The notes beneath the pieces were generated by a model. That model did not search any database. It had not been told where the DNA came from and saw only the letters and a list, made by a program, of their open reading frames with translations. Source: Massilia sp. erpn (GTDB lineage Bacteria > Pseudomonadota > Gammaproteobacteria > Burkholderiales > Burkholderiaceae_D). Taken from it: DNA of 64,000 nt. The stretch is from contig NZ_CP053748.1 of assembly GCF_024400215.1 (NCBI RefSeq), positions 496,001 to 560,000 on the forward strand, written 5' to 3'. Below, piece by piece: positions 26,751 to 36,163 of this stretch (position 1 is the stretch's first letter; each line of letters starts with the position of its first letter). The position numbers and the translations under genes were made by a program.

Positions 26751-29243
26751 TTACAGTGTGTAGTTCAGGCGCGCATACACGAAGCGGCCGGAACGGCCGA
26801 ACGGCGAGTAGTTCGACGAAGGCACGTTGCCGCTGGCGTTCAGCGCGGCCGGATAGGGATTGGCGTACTGGTCGAACAGATTGTCCGCGCCCAGCGCCAC
26901 GCTGAGGCGCTTGCTGATCGCATAGCGTCCTTCCACATCGACCAGGGTCTTGGCCGACGACACATGGTCGCGCGCCGGATTGGCGTCCGGCGTCAGCACC
27001 TTGCCGTAGCGCGTGGCGCGCACGGTGGCGCCCCAGTCGCCCAGCGACCAGTTGCTGCTGGCCGTGAACTTGGTCTTGGGCGAACCCTGTTCATACACCA
27101 GCACATTGACGCGACCGAACAGCACCGGCGCCGGCGACAGGGCCGAGAGCTGGGCCGTGGCCGGCAGCTTGGTCACCTTGGTGTCGGTGTAATTGCCGGC
27201 CACGGTGAAGTCGAACTTGCCCAGCTGCGGCGAGACATAGGGATAGTTCAGCACCACATCCACGCCCTTGGTCGTGGTGTTCACGCCATTGATGAAGAAG
27301 CGCCCGCCGCTGATGCCGGTAAAGCCCTGCTGGTTCAGGTACAGGCGCACATTGTCGGCCGTCAGGTTTTCGGACAGCACGATGCGGTCGCGGATCTTGA
27401 TGTGGAAAGCGTCCACCGTCAGGCTGCCCTTGCCCAGCTTGGCCACGGCGCCGAGCGAGAAGTTCACCGATTTTTCCGCTTCCAGCGGTTTCGCGCCCAG
27501 CGCCTGCGCCGCGCCCGAAGTCGGCTTCAGCGTGCCCACATCATACGGAATGCCACTGATGAAGATGGTCGAGATCGAGCTGAAATTCTGCTGCTGCGGC
27601 GACGGCGCGCGGAAACCGTTCTGCACCGAGCCGCGCAGCGCGAAGGCCGGCGTCACGCTGTAGCGGCTGGCCAGTTTGCCCGACCAGTTGTTGCCGAAGT
27701 CCGAGTAATGCTCGCCGCGCACGGCGGCCGAGGCCAGCAGGTCGGGCGTCAGATTCGCTTCCAGATCGGCAAACAGGCTGTAGGCGTTGCGGTGGTTATT
27801 CGACGCATCCGATGGCAGAAAGCCGGGGAAGACTTGCGAGCCCGAGGCGGTCGGCTGGCCGTTCGGCAGCAGCACACCACCATTGCGCCAGGAATCCGGC
27901 TCGCCCGCTTCCAGCTTATAGCCTTCGCGGCGCGCTTCGAAACCGAGGGCCACATTGAGCGGCGAGGCCAGGCCCACTTCCAGCTGGCGCACGCCGGACA
28001 GGTTGTAGGTCAGCTGGTCGTACGAGAAGCCGCCGGCATTGAAGACCGTCTTGCTGCTGGCGCCCAGCGAGCGGTTCAGCGTGTTCTCGATGGTGTAATC
28101 CATCTTGTTCTTGCCGTAGCCGATGGAGCTGTCCAGCTCCCAGTCGCCCACGGTCCAGCTCACGCCGCCGGTGGCGCTGAAGTCGTCCACCTCGGGCGCG
28201 ATGAAGGGCAGGAAGCCGTCCGGATAAATGGCCAGCGTATTGTTGTCCTGCAGCGGACGGCGGAAGAAGCCGCTGCCCTTGCCTTCGCGCTTCTGGTAGC
28301 TGCTCCAGCCATACACTTTCACGCCGCCCGCCAGGGTGTTGCCGGCGTTGACGAAGAAGGTCGATTGCTTCAGTTCCGGCTCGCCATACCAGGCGTTGAA
28401 ACGCTCGATGGTCTGTTCGCGCGGATCGTAAGCGCCGTTGACGCGCGGGTATTGCTGGCGCGTGTCGTAGCCGCTGCGCTCGGTGTGTTTCTGGTCCTTG
28501 TATTCGGCGGCGATGGTGACGTGGCCGCTCTCGCCCCAAGGCAGGCCTTTCCACACGCTGAAGTTGGCGTTGGCGCCATCGCGCCGCTTGCGCTCGGACG
28601 GTCCGGCGCCCCAGGTGGCGTCGGCCGGACGCGGCACCGGCGCGAAGCTGTATTCGGTGATGCGCTTGCCGTAGCCGATCACGGCTTCGCCGCCATCGCG
28701 GTCGGTGCGCAGGCGCAGGTTGATCACGCCAGCAATCGCGTCCGAACCATATTGGGCCGAAGCGCCGTCACGCAGCACCTCGATGTTCTTCACAATGGCG
28801 CTGGGGATGGTGTTCAGGTCGACGGCGGCCGAACCGCGGCCGATGGTGCCGTTCAGGTTCACCAGCGAGGACGCGTGGCGGCGCTTGGAGTTGACCAGCA
28901 CCAGGGTCTGGTCCGGCGCCAGGCCGCGCAGGGCGGCGGGACGGATGGTGTCGGTGCCGTCGGTCATGCCGGGGCGCGGGAAGTTCAGCGAAGGCAGGGC
29001 CACGGACAGGGCCTGGCTGATTTCCGTCACGCCGCCGACCTTCAAGGCTTCGGCCGAAATGATGTCGACCGGGGCGGTGGTGTCGAGCACGGTGCGCTTG
29101 GCAACCCGGGTGCCGGTGACGACCACGGTGGACTGGGGATCGTCGGCCACGGGCGCGGTCTGGGCCTGGGCCAGGGCGGCGGTGAACAGGGCGCCGATGG
29201 CCAGCGCCAGCAACTGTTTTTTCGGAACGGATGGACTCTGCAT
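26751..29243 (-). CDS. TonB-dependent receptor (about 830 residues)
   Basis: An outer-membrane receptor with signal peptide (cleavage near AQA|QT), the TonB-box-like STVVVTGTRVAKR, a plug domain (VDIISAEALKVGGV; LRGLAPDQTLVLVNSKRRH; QYGSDAIAGVINLRL), and a barrel that ends VYARLNYTL. It is a paralogue of the receptor at 48754-51267 and shares the LVNxKRRH plug signature, so both belong to one subfamily. The ATG has GAGG 7 nt upstream. The ligand is unknown. Confidence 0.93.
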   Translation of the reverse strand: MQSPSVPKKQLLALAIGALFTAALAQAQTAPVADDPQSTVVVTGTRVAKRTVLDTTAPVDIISAEALKVGGVTEISQALSVALPSLNFPRPGMTDGTDTIRPAALRGLAPDQTLVLVNSKRRHASSLVNLNGTIGRGSAAVDLNTIPSAIVKNIEVLRDGASAQYGSDAIAGVINLRLRTDRDGGEAVIGYGKRITEYSFAPVPRPADATWGAGPSERKRRDGANANFSVWKGLPWGESGHVTIAAEYKDQKHTERSGYDTRQQYPRVNGAYDPREQTIERFNAWYGEPELKQSTFFVNAGNTLAGGVKVYGWSSYQKREGKGSGFFRRPLQDNNTLAIYPDGFLPFIAPEVDDFSATGGVSWTVGDWELDSSIGYGKNKMDYTIENTLNRSLGASSKTVFNAGGFSYDQLTYNLSGVRQLEVGLASPLNVALGFEARREGYKLEAGEPDSWRNGGVLLPNGQPTASGSQVFPGFLPSDASNNHRNAYSLFADLEANLTPDLLASAAVRGEHYSDFGNNWSGKLASRYSVTPAFALRGSVQNGFRAPSPQQQNFSSISTIFISGIPYDVGTLKPTSGAAQALGAKPLEAEKSVNFSLGAVAKLGKGSLTVDAFHIKIRDRIVLSENLTADNVRLYLNQQGFTGISGGRFFINGVNTTTKGVDVVLNYPYVSPQLGKFDFTVAGNYTDTKVTKLPATAQLSALSPAPVLFGRVNVLVYEQGSPKTKFTASSNWSLGDWGATVRATRYGKVLTPDANPARDHVSSAKTLVDVEGRYAISKRLSVALGADNLFDQYANPYPAALNASGNVPSSNYSPFGRSGRFVYARLNYTL

Positions 29244-29427
29244 TGCGTACCTCGTGATGATGAAATCGATTAAGCTTATTACGAAACTAAATTTGGCTTT
29301 TCAATAAAAAGCCCTGATTTCATATTGAAACGAAGTCAATCCAAAGTCAAATTATTCAGCTGCTTTTCTGGCAATCTGTCTCCGGAAACAACAGTTGCGC
29401 CAAACTTCATGCGCACGGCGCATAAGC

Positions 29428-30786
29428 TCATGCACTTTCCGCGCTAGCCTCCATGCGGCTCAGGATGCGCTGGCGCACGAAATTGATGTGGCTGCGCAAG
29501 CCGTACAACTCCTCGGCGAAGGACAGCGGGATGGAAATCTGGTTCACCCGCTCCTCGATCTCGTTCAGGCGTTCCAGCTGCTCAGTGTAGACGGCGCGGC
29601 GGGCATCGGCCGGCGCCTCGTCCAGCGCCTGCTCCACCGTGCGCAGCTGGCCATACCAGCGGTAGACGCGGGAACGGATGCGCCACACATACAGCGGCGG
29701 CAGCACGCGCGACAGCGGCAGCAGCAAGGCGCCGAAAGCCACCACCAGCACCCACATGCGGTCGAGGAAGTTGGCCAGCCAGAAATTCATATAGCGCTGC
29801 AGGAAAGGCGCGCCATCCTTGTAGAACTTGGCCGCCTCGGGCGCCACCGGAATCTCGGTATAGCGCGCGGAAGGGAACTGACCCTGCTGCTGGAACCAGC
29901 CGGCGCCGCCGTGGATATTGCTGGCCGCCTGCACGAACAGATCGATCAGGGCCGGATGCAGATCCTCGCGCGCCACCAGGGTGGCGGTCGGCGCGATCAG
30001 CTGGTAATCCTTGGCCGGCAGGTCGCGGCCCAGGTCGACGATGCCGCGCGGCAGCACCACATGGCTGAGGAAAGGCAGGCGGCGCGTATACGCTTCGGCC
30101 TGGGCGAAATCGAACAGGCGGATACCGGGCGTCTGCAGCAGCATCTGCACCAGCGGCGCATCGGGCGCCGAACTGAAGACCAGGCCATCGATGCGGCCCT
30201 CCAGCAGCTCCACCGTGGCCGGCGTGTTTTCCAGCATGCCGATCTGCAACTCGGACGGCTCGACCCCATTCACATCCAGCACCTGGCGGAACAGGCGCGG
30301 CACGCCGCTGCCTTCCGGGCCGAGATTGATCTTCATGCCGCGCAGCTGGGTCAGCTGGCTGATCTCCTTTTCCTCGCGCAGGAAGAGCCAGAGCGGCTCG
30401 GTGAACAGGCTGCCCAGCGAGATCAGCCCCTTGCGCTCCGCCTCGGCCTGATCGGTGGAACCGCTTTGCACGAAAGCGATATCGGTTTCGCCGCGATTCA
30501 GGCGCAGCAAATTCTCCTGCGAGCCCAGCGAAGGCTGCAAGGTCACGGCGATGCCGTGCTTGCGCATCGCCGCCGCATAGCGCTTGCCGATATTTTCGTA
30601 AGCGCTGTTCTCCTGCCCGGTAGACAGGCTCACCTTGCGCGGTGGCGCCGGATCGACCAGCAGATAAGCCACCGCGCAGACAGCAGCAATCAGCAAAATG
30701 GTCGGCGCGGCGGTAGCAATCAAATCACGCACCGAAAAGCGCGTGAACTTCAAAATACGGGACATAGTATGGCGGACAGGTTTCAT
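29428..30786 (-). CDS. TAXI-family solute-binding protein with C-terminal membrane anchor
   Basis: A 452-residue protein with an N-terminal membrane segment (about 26-46). A periplasmic TAXI/NMT1-like binding domain follows (about 52-330: KVSLSTGQENSAYENIGK, LNRGETDIAFVQSGS, INLGPEGSG). A second transmembrane helix (about 352-370) leads to a helical cytoplasmic tail. Unlike standard TRAP-TAXI binding proteins it is tethered at both ends, and no TRAP permease lies nearby, so it may be a sensor-like or accessory component. An alternative ATG at 30765 would remove seven residues. Confidence 0.85.
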   Translation of the reverse strand: MKPVRHTMSRILKFTRFSVRDLIATAAPTILLIAAVCAVAYLLVDPAPPRKVSLSTGQENSAYENIGKRYAAAMRKHGIAVTLQPSLGSQENLLRLNRGETDIAFVQSGSTDQAEAERKGLISLGSLFTEPLWLFLREEKEISQLTQLRGMKINLGPEGSGVPRLFRQVLDVNGVEPSELQIGMLENTPATVELLEGRIDGLVFSSAPDAPLVQMLLQTPGIRLFDFAQAEAYTRRLPFLSHVVLPRGIVDLGRDLPAKDYQLIAPTATLVAREDLHPALIDLFVQAASNIHGGAGWFQQQGQFPSARYTEIPVAPEAAKFYKDGAPFLQRYMNFWLANFLDRMWVLVVAFGALLLPLSRVLPPLYVWRIRSRVYRWYGQLRTVEQALDEAPADARRAVYTEQLERLNEIEERVNQISIPLSFAEELYGLRSHINFVRQRILSRMEASAESA

Positions 30787-30830
30787 AGCTGGCTAAGATG
30801 CCAACAATTCCCCCACTGCGCAAGCCCGTT

Positions 30831-30957
30831 TGCGCTAAATCAAAAAATGTCCAACCCTGGTGTCAGGCACCAGACCCGGACATTCTTTGATTTAGATCAG
30901 CAAATGTCCACCCTGGTGCCTGACACCAGGGTGGACATTGTTTGCGTTAGATCAAAC
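30831..30957. repeat. Paired palindromic (REP-like) element, locus 1
   Basis: There are two hairpin units. Unit 1 (30835-30895) has outer arms CTAAATCAAA/TTTGATTTAG, middle arms ATGTCC/GGACAT, and inner arms CTGGTG/CACCAG with loop TCAGG. Unit 2 (30903-30939) is a perfect 16-bp stem, AATGTCCACCCTGGTG and its complement, with loop CCTGA. The loops are reverse complements, so the units face each other. The same pair occurs at 48612-48750. It lies between a penicillin-binding protein stop and the TAXI gene and could also terminate transcription. Confidence 0.88.
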
Positions 30958-30967
30958 GGCGGGGGGC

Positions 30968-33900
30968 TTAGCCGCCGGCGCAGGCGCGCTGCGGGATGGG
31001 GGCGTTGGTGGCGCTGGCGGGCAGGGCTTGGGCGCCGTTGCTGCCGTTGCGCAGACCGGCGGCGACGACGCCGCCTTTGACGGCCTTCTCGGGTTCGATC
31101 AGGGGCATCAGGCTCGGCGCCAGGGCAACCAGCAGCTGTACCGGCAAGGCACTGGTGAAGTCGTAGTTCTTGGAGTCGGGTCCGTGCACATACGCGGTCA
31201 TGCTGCCGAAGAAGCGTTCGCCGATATTGAAGACGAAGGTGGCGGAACGGTTCACGTAGCGCGATTCGATCAGGCGTCCGCCGGCGGCGTACACGTCGAA
31301 GCGCTGGTCGCCGGTGCCGGTCTTGCCGCCGACCGGGATGTTCTTGCCGTCGGCGCCGATGAAAGCGGCACGGGCACGCTTGGCGGTGCCGTCGGACACG
31401 ACTTCGCGGATGGCGTCGGCCACAGCGCGCGCCACCTCGGGCGAGAGCACCTGCTCGGCGCTGCTGTCCTTGTTGCGCTCGACCTTGGTTTCATATGGCG
31501 TGCCGGCGGCGAAGTGCATGGAGGCCACACGCTGGGTCGGCTTGCGCACGCCACCGTTGATAATGATGCCCATCATCTCGGCCAGCGCGGCGGGACGGTC
31601 GGCCGAAGCGCCCAGCGTAGTGGCATACGATGGCACCAGCGAATCAAAGGGATAACCCATCTTCTTCCACTGGCGATGGATTTCCATGAAGCTTTCCATT
31701 TCCAGCAGGCCGGCGATGCGCTTGTCCTGCGCATGCTTGCGGTGGGTCTTGAACAGCCATTGGTAGACTTCCTGGCGCTCCTTCTCGCTGGCGGCCACCA
31801 CCTGCGACAGCGTGGCGCCGTCGTGCGCGCGCAGATACGCCACCAGCCACAATTCCAGCGGGTGCACATTGGCCAGATAGCCGCGGTCGGCCAGCGACCA
31901 TTTATCCATCGCGTACTGGTCGTACATGCGTTCCAGGCGGTCGTCCGGCACCTCGTTCTGGCTTTGCAGATTGTCGTTGACGAAGCTGCCGAACTGCGCC
32001 AGCGTCGCTTGCGGATACAGGGTGCGGTGGATATTTGCCAGCCGCACCGGCGTGGCGCGGATGCTGCCCACCAGGATCTTGTCCAGCTCATCGAGCGGCT
32101 TGCCCTTGTACTTGGCATAGAAGCGGTACAGGAATTCCTTGCCTTCCTTGTCGGCGAAGCGCGCCAGATACTGGGCGCGGCGCGGATCGTCGGCATCGGC
32201 CAGCACCGTGGCGGACGATCCCGGCGTCTGGAAGGAGTAGTACTTCACCACGTCGCGCATCAGGCGCACGAAGACCAGATTGGTGGAGCGGCGCAGCGCT
32301 TCGCGCACGGTCAGGATGCGGCTGTCGTCTTCCTTCGAGAAGTTGCCGAAGTAATGCAGGCCGCCGCCGGTGAAGAAGCCCTCGCCCGGATTGCCCGAAT
32401 ACTTGCGCTCCATGGCCGCCTGCAGCATGGCCGGCAGGTCGCGCTTGTCCATCGGCGTGGCGATCAGGTATTCCACGCCCCAGGCGCTGAGCCGGTCGCG
32501 CGGTTCGACCGCCACTTTTTTCAGCGCGGCCGCATCCATGCCGCCATACTTCTTGTGCAGCTGGTCGACGATGTCCATATACGTGACCAGGGTGCGCAGC
32601 TTGGCGGTGGAACCCAGATCCAGCTTGGCGCCTTCGTTGATATCGAGCGGCTGGTCGAAGTTGTCGGTCTGCACGCGCAGGTAGTTGGTCTTCTCGCCTT
32701 TTTCCAGCAAGGTGAAGCTGTACACCACATTGGCCGGATCGCCATTGCCCAGCATGCCCTTGCCGGTCAGTCCGGCGGCCTGCGCCGCTTCCGGATCGCG
32801 CAGCTCGCGCAGCACGGCGGTGACGGCGCGCTGCGACTGGGCGTCGAGCGTGGTGTTGACGCTGAGGTCGAGGCGGTCCAGGTTGTACAGGCGGTTATCG
32901 CCCAGCAGGCCGGCCAGGTGGGTGCGCACCGCGTTCGAGGCCTTGCGCGTGACGAAGGCCATGGGCGGCGCCGCCGCCACGCCGGAACCGTGGGCCGGGT
33001 GCAGTGCTTCTTTCAGCGCCGCGTCGCGCAGGGCCGGCGAAATCACGCCCGCCTGGGCCAGCACGCGCAGGTGGCTGTTGGCCAGCGTTTCCAAATCGGC
33101 GTCGCCGTCACCCAGATAATAGCTGGGGCGGCGCTGCGCGATCAGCAGCGACAAGGCTTGCTTGAAGGCCAGCGCGCTGCCCGGCTGATCCATCTTGCCG
33201 CCCAGCAGGCGACTCACCTCCTCGAAGTCGCGGCCATACCAGACCCACATGCCGTCGCCGATGCCGTTCACTTCGCCATAGCCGGGCTTGGCCGACAGCG
33301 GCACGGTGTTGAGATAATCGACCACGATCTGACGCCGCACGGCGGTGGTGTCCTCGCCCTGCTGGTAGGCGCGCAGCGTGGCCGAGACCATCTGCTGCAG
33401 CTTGTCCTTCATCGAAGCGGTGCGGCCTTCCGGCGAGTGGCGGTATTTTTCGATCTGCGTGGCCAGGGTGCTGCCGCCGGCGGCGCGGTGCGAGCCGGCG
33501 CCCACGCTGGCCAGCGATTTTTCCAGCACGGCCTTGCTCAGGCGGTCCCATTCCACGGCTGGATTGCGCTTCGGATAGGTGTCGTCCAGCAGCTCGCGGT
33601 TTTCGATGAACAGCAGACTGGCCACCAGCGCTTGCGGTGTCTTGTCGAAGCTGCCGTAGACGCGCTCCGGATAACTGGCGCTGAACAGCGGTTCGGCGCG
33701 GCAATCGTAGATCGACAGGCCGGCCTTGGTCTTTTCGCGGTAGGTGGCGAACAGGCCCATATCGGCCAGCTCGATCATCTTGGGCGAGAAGCGCGCCTGC
33801 GCCGTCACCACATAGTCCTTGCTTTTGAGCTTGCCCAGATAGTCGGGCAGATTGGCATAGCCCAGGCGTTCGTCGTAGGGGCTGTCGTGCGGAAAACGGA

Positions 33901-34201
33901 TCGCCTGACTCGGCCCCGCTTCAACGCGGTAACTGAGCTTGCCCACCAGATTGGAGAAGAAGCGCGCCTGCATCGCCGACGTGCGCACTTCCTGCAGCAG
34001 CCACCAGACACCCAGCGAGAGCAGCACCAGCATCAGCAGAATGAAGGCATTGCGGGTGCGATGCCCTTTCTTCGGTTCCGATGGCGGCGGCGTAGCCGGT
34101 TTGGTTGGCGCAAACTGCGCGTCGTCGTTACGTTGTTCGTGTTCTGGATGGGAAGGCATAGGTACAGAGCGCAATCGGCGCCTGGCGCCACCGTAACCCA
34201 T
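30968..34201 (-). CDS. Class A penicillin-binding protein (transglycosylase/transpeptidase)
   Basis: A large bifunctional peptidoglycan synthase of about 1077 residues, anchored by one N-terminal transmembrane helix (FILLMLVLLSLGVWWLL). The GT51 glycosyltransferase domain shows FIENRELL and GGSTLATQIEKY. The transpeptidase domain carries LGSTAKLRT (SxxK serine), RRSTNLVF (SxN) and GGKTGTG (KTG). It is longer than E. coli PBP1a because of extra sequence between the two catalytic domains and inside the transpeptidase. Start choice is uncertain: ATG at 34201 has GGAG 7 nt upstream, ATG at 34159 (MPSHPEHEQ) is also plausible, and the frame opens at 34297. It stands alone. Confidence 0.9.
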   Translation of the reverse strand: MGYGGARRRLRSVPMPSHPEHEQRNDDAQFAPTKPATPPPSEPKKGHRTRNAFILLMLVLLSLGVWWLLQEVRTSAMQARFFSNLVGKLSYRVEAGPSQAIRFPHDSPYDERLGYANLPDYLGKLKSKDYVVTAQARFSPKMIELADMGLFATYREKTKAGLSIYDCRAEPLFSASYPERVYGSFDKTPQALVASLLFIENRELLDDTYPKRNPAVEWDRLSKAVLEKSLASVGAGSHRAAGGSTLATQIEKYRHSPEGRTASMKDKLQQMVSATLRAYQQGEDTTAVRRQIVVDYLNTVPLSAKPGYGEVNGIGDGMWVWYGRDFEEVSRLLGGKMDQPGSALAFKQALSLLIAQRRPSYYLGDGDADLETLANSHLRVLAQAGVISPALRDAALKEALHPAHGSGVAAAPPMAFVTRKASNAVRTHLAGLLGDNRLYNLDRLDLSVNTTLDAQSQRAVTAVLRELRDPEAAQAAGLTGKGMLGNGDPANVVYSFTLLEKGEKTNYLRVQTDNFDQPLDINEGAKLDLGSTAKLRTLVTYMDIVDQLHKKYGGMDAAALKKVAVEPRDRLSAWGVEYLIATPMDKRDLPAMLQAAMERKYSGNPGEGFFTGGGLHYFGNFSKEDDSRILTVREALRRSTNLVFVRLMRDVVKYYSFQTPGSSATVLADADDPRRAQYLARFADKEGKEFLYRFYAKYKGKPLDELDKILVGSIRATPVRLANIHRTLYPQATLAQFGSFVNDNLQSQNEVPDDRLERMYDQYAMDKWSLADRGYLANVHPLELWLVAYLRAHDGATLSQVVAASEKERQEVYQWLFKTHRKHAQDKRIAGLLEMESFMEIHRQWKKMGYPFDSLVPSYATTLGASADRPAALAEMMGIIINGGVRKPTQRVASMHFAAGTPYETKVERNKDSSAEQVLSPEVARAVADAIREVVSDGTAKRARAAFIGADGKNIPVGGKTGTGDQRFDVYAAGGRLIESRYVNRSATFVFNIGERFFGSMTAYVHGPDSKNYDFTSALPVQLLVALAPSLMPLIEPEKAVKGGVVAAGLRNGSNGAQALPASATNAPIPQRACAGG

Positions 34202-34533
34202 CGCCGCCGCTCCGGCGCGCAATTTGCGCACCGCGCGTACAACGACAGGGGGCCGGCGAAAACGACGATTGCTTAACATATTGTTCAAACCGGTCAATCG
34301 GGTAAATCAGCAAAGCAGCACCGCGTTTGCGAAGTTCGTTCCGGCAGCGCTTGATTACCATTGCACCACAACGGCGTGCCGCGCACGGGCCGTCGGGCAG
34401 ATATTTTCTTCGCCGCTGCCGATTTTCGCAAAAAAACAACGACGCTCCGCCTTCCGTGCAAGCATCGCCATCGCCGCTGTCACAGCCCTGAAACACTGCT
34501 GAAATACGGCTGTCATTTCCAACATTCCGCGCT
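34202..34533. other. Intergenic region upstream of the penicillin-binding protein
   Basis: About 330 bp between the CinA-like gene and the penicillin-binding protein, both on the minus strand. It should hold the promoter of the latter. TTGAAC followed by AT-rich sequence near 34270-34290 (minus strand) is a weak candidate. I see no terminator for the five-gene operon ending at 34534. Confidence 0.4.
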
Positions 34534-35319
34534 TTACAGCGGACGGTATTCTGCCTCCAGTCTATCGAGTTCGGCGCACATTTGGCGAAACGCTTGCGCA
34601 GCCTGTCCCGGCTCGCCTTTCACGCCCAATTCGATATGCCGGCGCGTGCGCGCATCGCCCACGCTGGGCAGGCTGAACACCTTCACACGCGGGAAGGATG
34701 CCTCGATCGCCACCATCAGCGGCGTCAGCGCCGATTCCGCCGCTTCATATACCAGCACGGCATGTTCGGCGCGCGGTTCGCGGTTGAACAGGTCGGCGTA
34801 ATGGGTGTCGAGCACCCATTCGATCATGGGCCAGGCCATCACCGGAAAGCCCGGCACGAAGTAATGCGTGCCGAGCGCGAAGCCGGGAATGTTGTTGTAC
34901 GGATTGGGAATCAGCGCCGCGCCCTCGGCGAATTCGGCCATCTTCAGACGATGCAGGTTTTCCGCCGAGTTCAGATCGGCCACCTGGCCCGCTTCCTGCG
35001 CCACCTGGCGGATGCGCTGCTGAATCAGCTCCTTGCCTTGCGGGTGCAGCCGCAGCGGTTTGTCCAGCGCAGTGGCGGCGGCCTGGCGCGTATGGTCGTC
35101 CGGCGTGGCGCCGATGCCGCCGCAGGAAAACACGATGTCGCCGCTGGCGAAACTGCGTTTCAGGGTGGCCGTGATGCGCGCCGGATCGTCGCCCAGATAT
35201 TCGGCCCAACCCAGCTGCAGGCCGCGCGCCGCCAGCAGCTGCACCACTTTGGGGAAGTGCTGGTCGACGCGTTTTCCCGAAAGGATTTCGTCGCCTATGA
35301 TAATCAGTCCAATAGCCAT
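34534..35319 (-). CDS. Stand-alone CinA N-terminal / molybdopterin-binding domain protein
   Basis: A 261-residue protein homologous to the N-terminal COG1058 (MoaB-like) half of CinA. MAIGLIIIGDEILSGKRVD, FSCGGIGATPDDHTRQAAA and NPYNNIPGFALG are visible. It lacks the C-terminal nicotinamide-nucleotide amidohydrolase domain. Related single-domain proteins hydrolyse ADP-ribose or have unknown function. It is the last gene of a five-gene minus-strand operon, 16 bp after the EI24 gene. Confidence 0.87.
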   Translation of the reverse strand: MAIGLIIIGDEILSGKRVDQHFPKVVQLLAARGLQLGWAEYLGDDPARITATLKRSFASGDIVFSCGGIGATPDDHTRQAAATALDKPLRLHPQGKELIQQRIRQVAQEAGQVADLNSAENLHRLKMAEFAEGAALIPNPYNNIPGFALGTHYFVPGFPVMAWPMIEWVLDTHYADLFNREPRAEHAVLVYEAAESALTPLMVAIEASFPRVKVFSLPSVGDARTRRHIELGVKGEPGQAAQAFRQMCAELDRLEAEYRPL

Positions 35320-35335
35320 AGCCCTGCCCTATTCC

Positions 35336-36163
35336 TTAAGCCGTGTGCGTGATGTCCTTCTCCACGGCGGCAGCGCGCTGGCGCGCCAGCGCCTCCAGAC
35401 AATAATACTCAAACCACAGGCCGGTGAAGATAAAAATCAGCACGTACAGCCAGATCGAGGCCGCCGCCAGGAAGGGGAAGAAGACCACGGCGATGGCGGC
35501 ACCGCCAAGCCAGATCAGGCCAGGCAAGGCGCCCGCCGCGCCGGACACCACGCCGATCGCCAGCAGCTGCCAGCGGCGGTCGTGCATCAGCTGCTTGCGC
35601 TCGTCCTCGCTGGCGTAATCGGCCAGCGCATCGTAAGCCATGACGCGGCTGGTCAGCCAGCCCCACAACAGCACCTGGCTAGCCAGGGCCAGCGGCGGCA
35701 CGAAATACAGCGGCAGGGTGCAGAACCAGATGGCGGCAAACAGCGCGAAGCAGCGCAGGGCCATGGCCACGCTGCCCAGCAGGGTGCCGCCCTGCTTTTT
35801 CTCCAGCGCCGGGAAGTGGCGGCCGCCGACATGGCGCACGATGAAGGGCATGGCCGCCACACCCATGAAGATCAGGGCGGTCAGGATCATCAGCGGCAGC
35901 AGGAGCAGCAAGGCGACGAAGGGCACCACCACGGTCTTCAGCGCGGCCAGGCCCCAGCTGCTGAGCCAGGAACCGCTGGCGCGGAAGCCATCGTATTCAG
36001 TGAACGTGGCGTGCAGCCAGTCCAGCAGCGGCTGCATGCCGAGGTAGAGCAGCCCCCCCCAGACCAGCACCGACAGGATGAAGGGCACGATGCTGAGCAG
36101 CAGCATGCGGCCGTGCAGCTGCGACAGCAGCGCGCGGCCATAGGCGTTGACGACGTCGCGCAT
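35336..36163 (-). CDS. EI24/CysZ-like multi-pass membrane protein
   Basis: A 275-residue inner-membrane protein with about six hydrophobic segments, including LLLSIVPFILSVLVWGGLL, VVVPFVALLLLLPLMILTAL and AIAVVFFPFLAAASIWLYVL. The segment pattern and DALADYASEDERKQLM loop fit the EI24 domain family, which includes the sulfate transporter CysZ. The ATG at 36163 overlaps the stop of the upstream hydroxylase by one base (TGATG), which indicates coupling. No sulfur genes are adjacent, so transport of sulfate is not implied. Role unknown. Confidence 0.85.
   Translation of the reverse strand: MRDVVNAYGRALLSQLHGRMLLLSIVPFILSVLVWGGLLYLGMQPLLDWLHATFTEYDGFRASGSWLSSWGLAALKTVVVPFVALLLLLPLMILTALIFMGVAAMPFIVRHVGGRHFPALEKKQGGTLLGSVAMALRCFALFAAIWFCTLPLYFVPPLALASQVLLWGWLTSRVMAYDALADYASEDERKQLMHDRRWQLLAIGVVSGAAGALPGLIWLGGAAIAVVFFPFLAAASIWLYVLIFIFTGLWFEYYCLEALARQRAAAVEKDITHTA

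Noticed and set aside
30938..34276. Long plus-strand open frame antisense to the penicillin-binding protein
   Set aside because: A shadow of a gene with intact catalytic motifs on the other strand.
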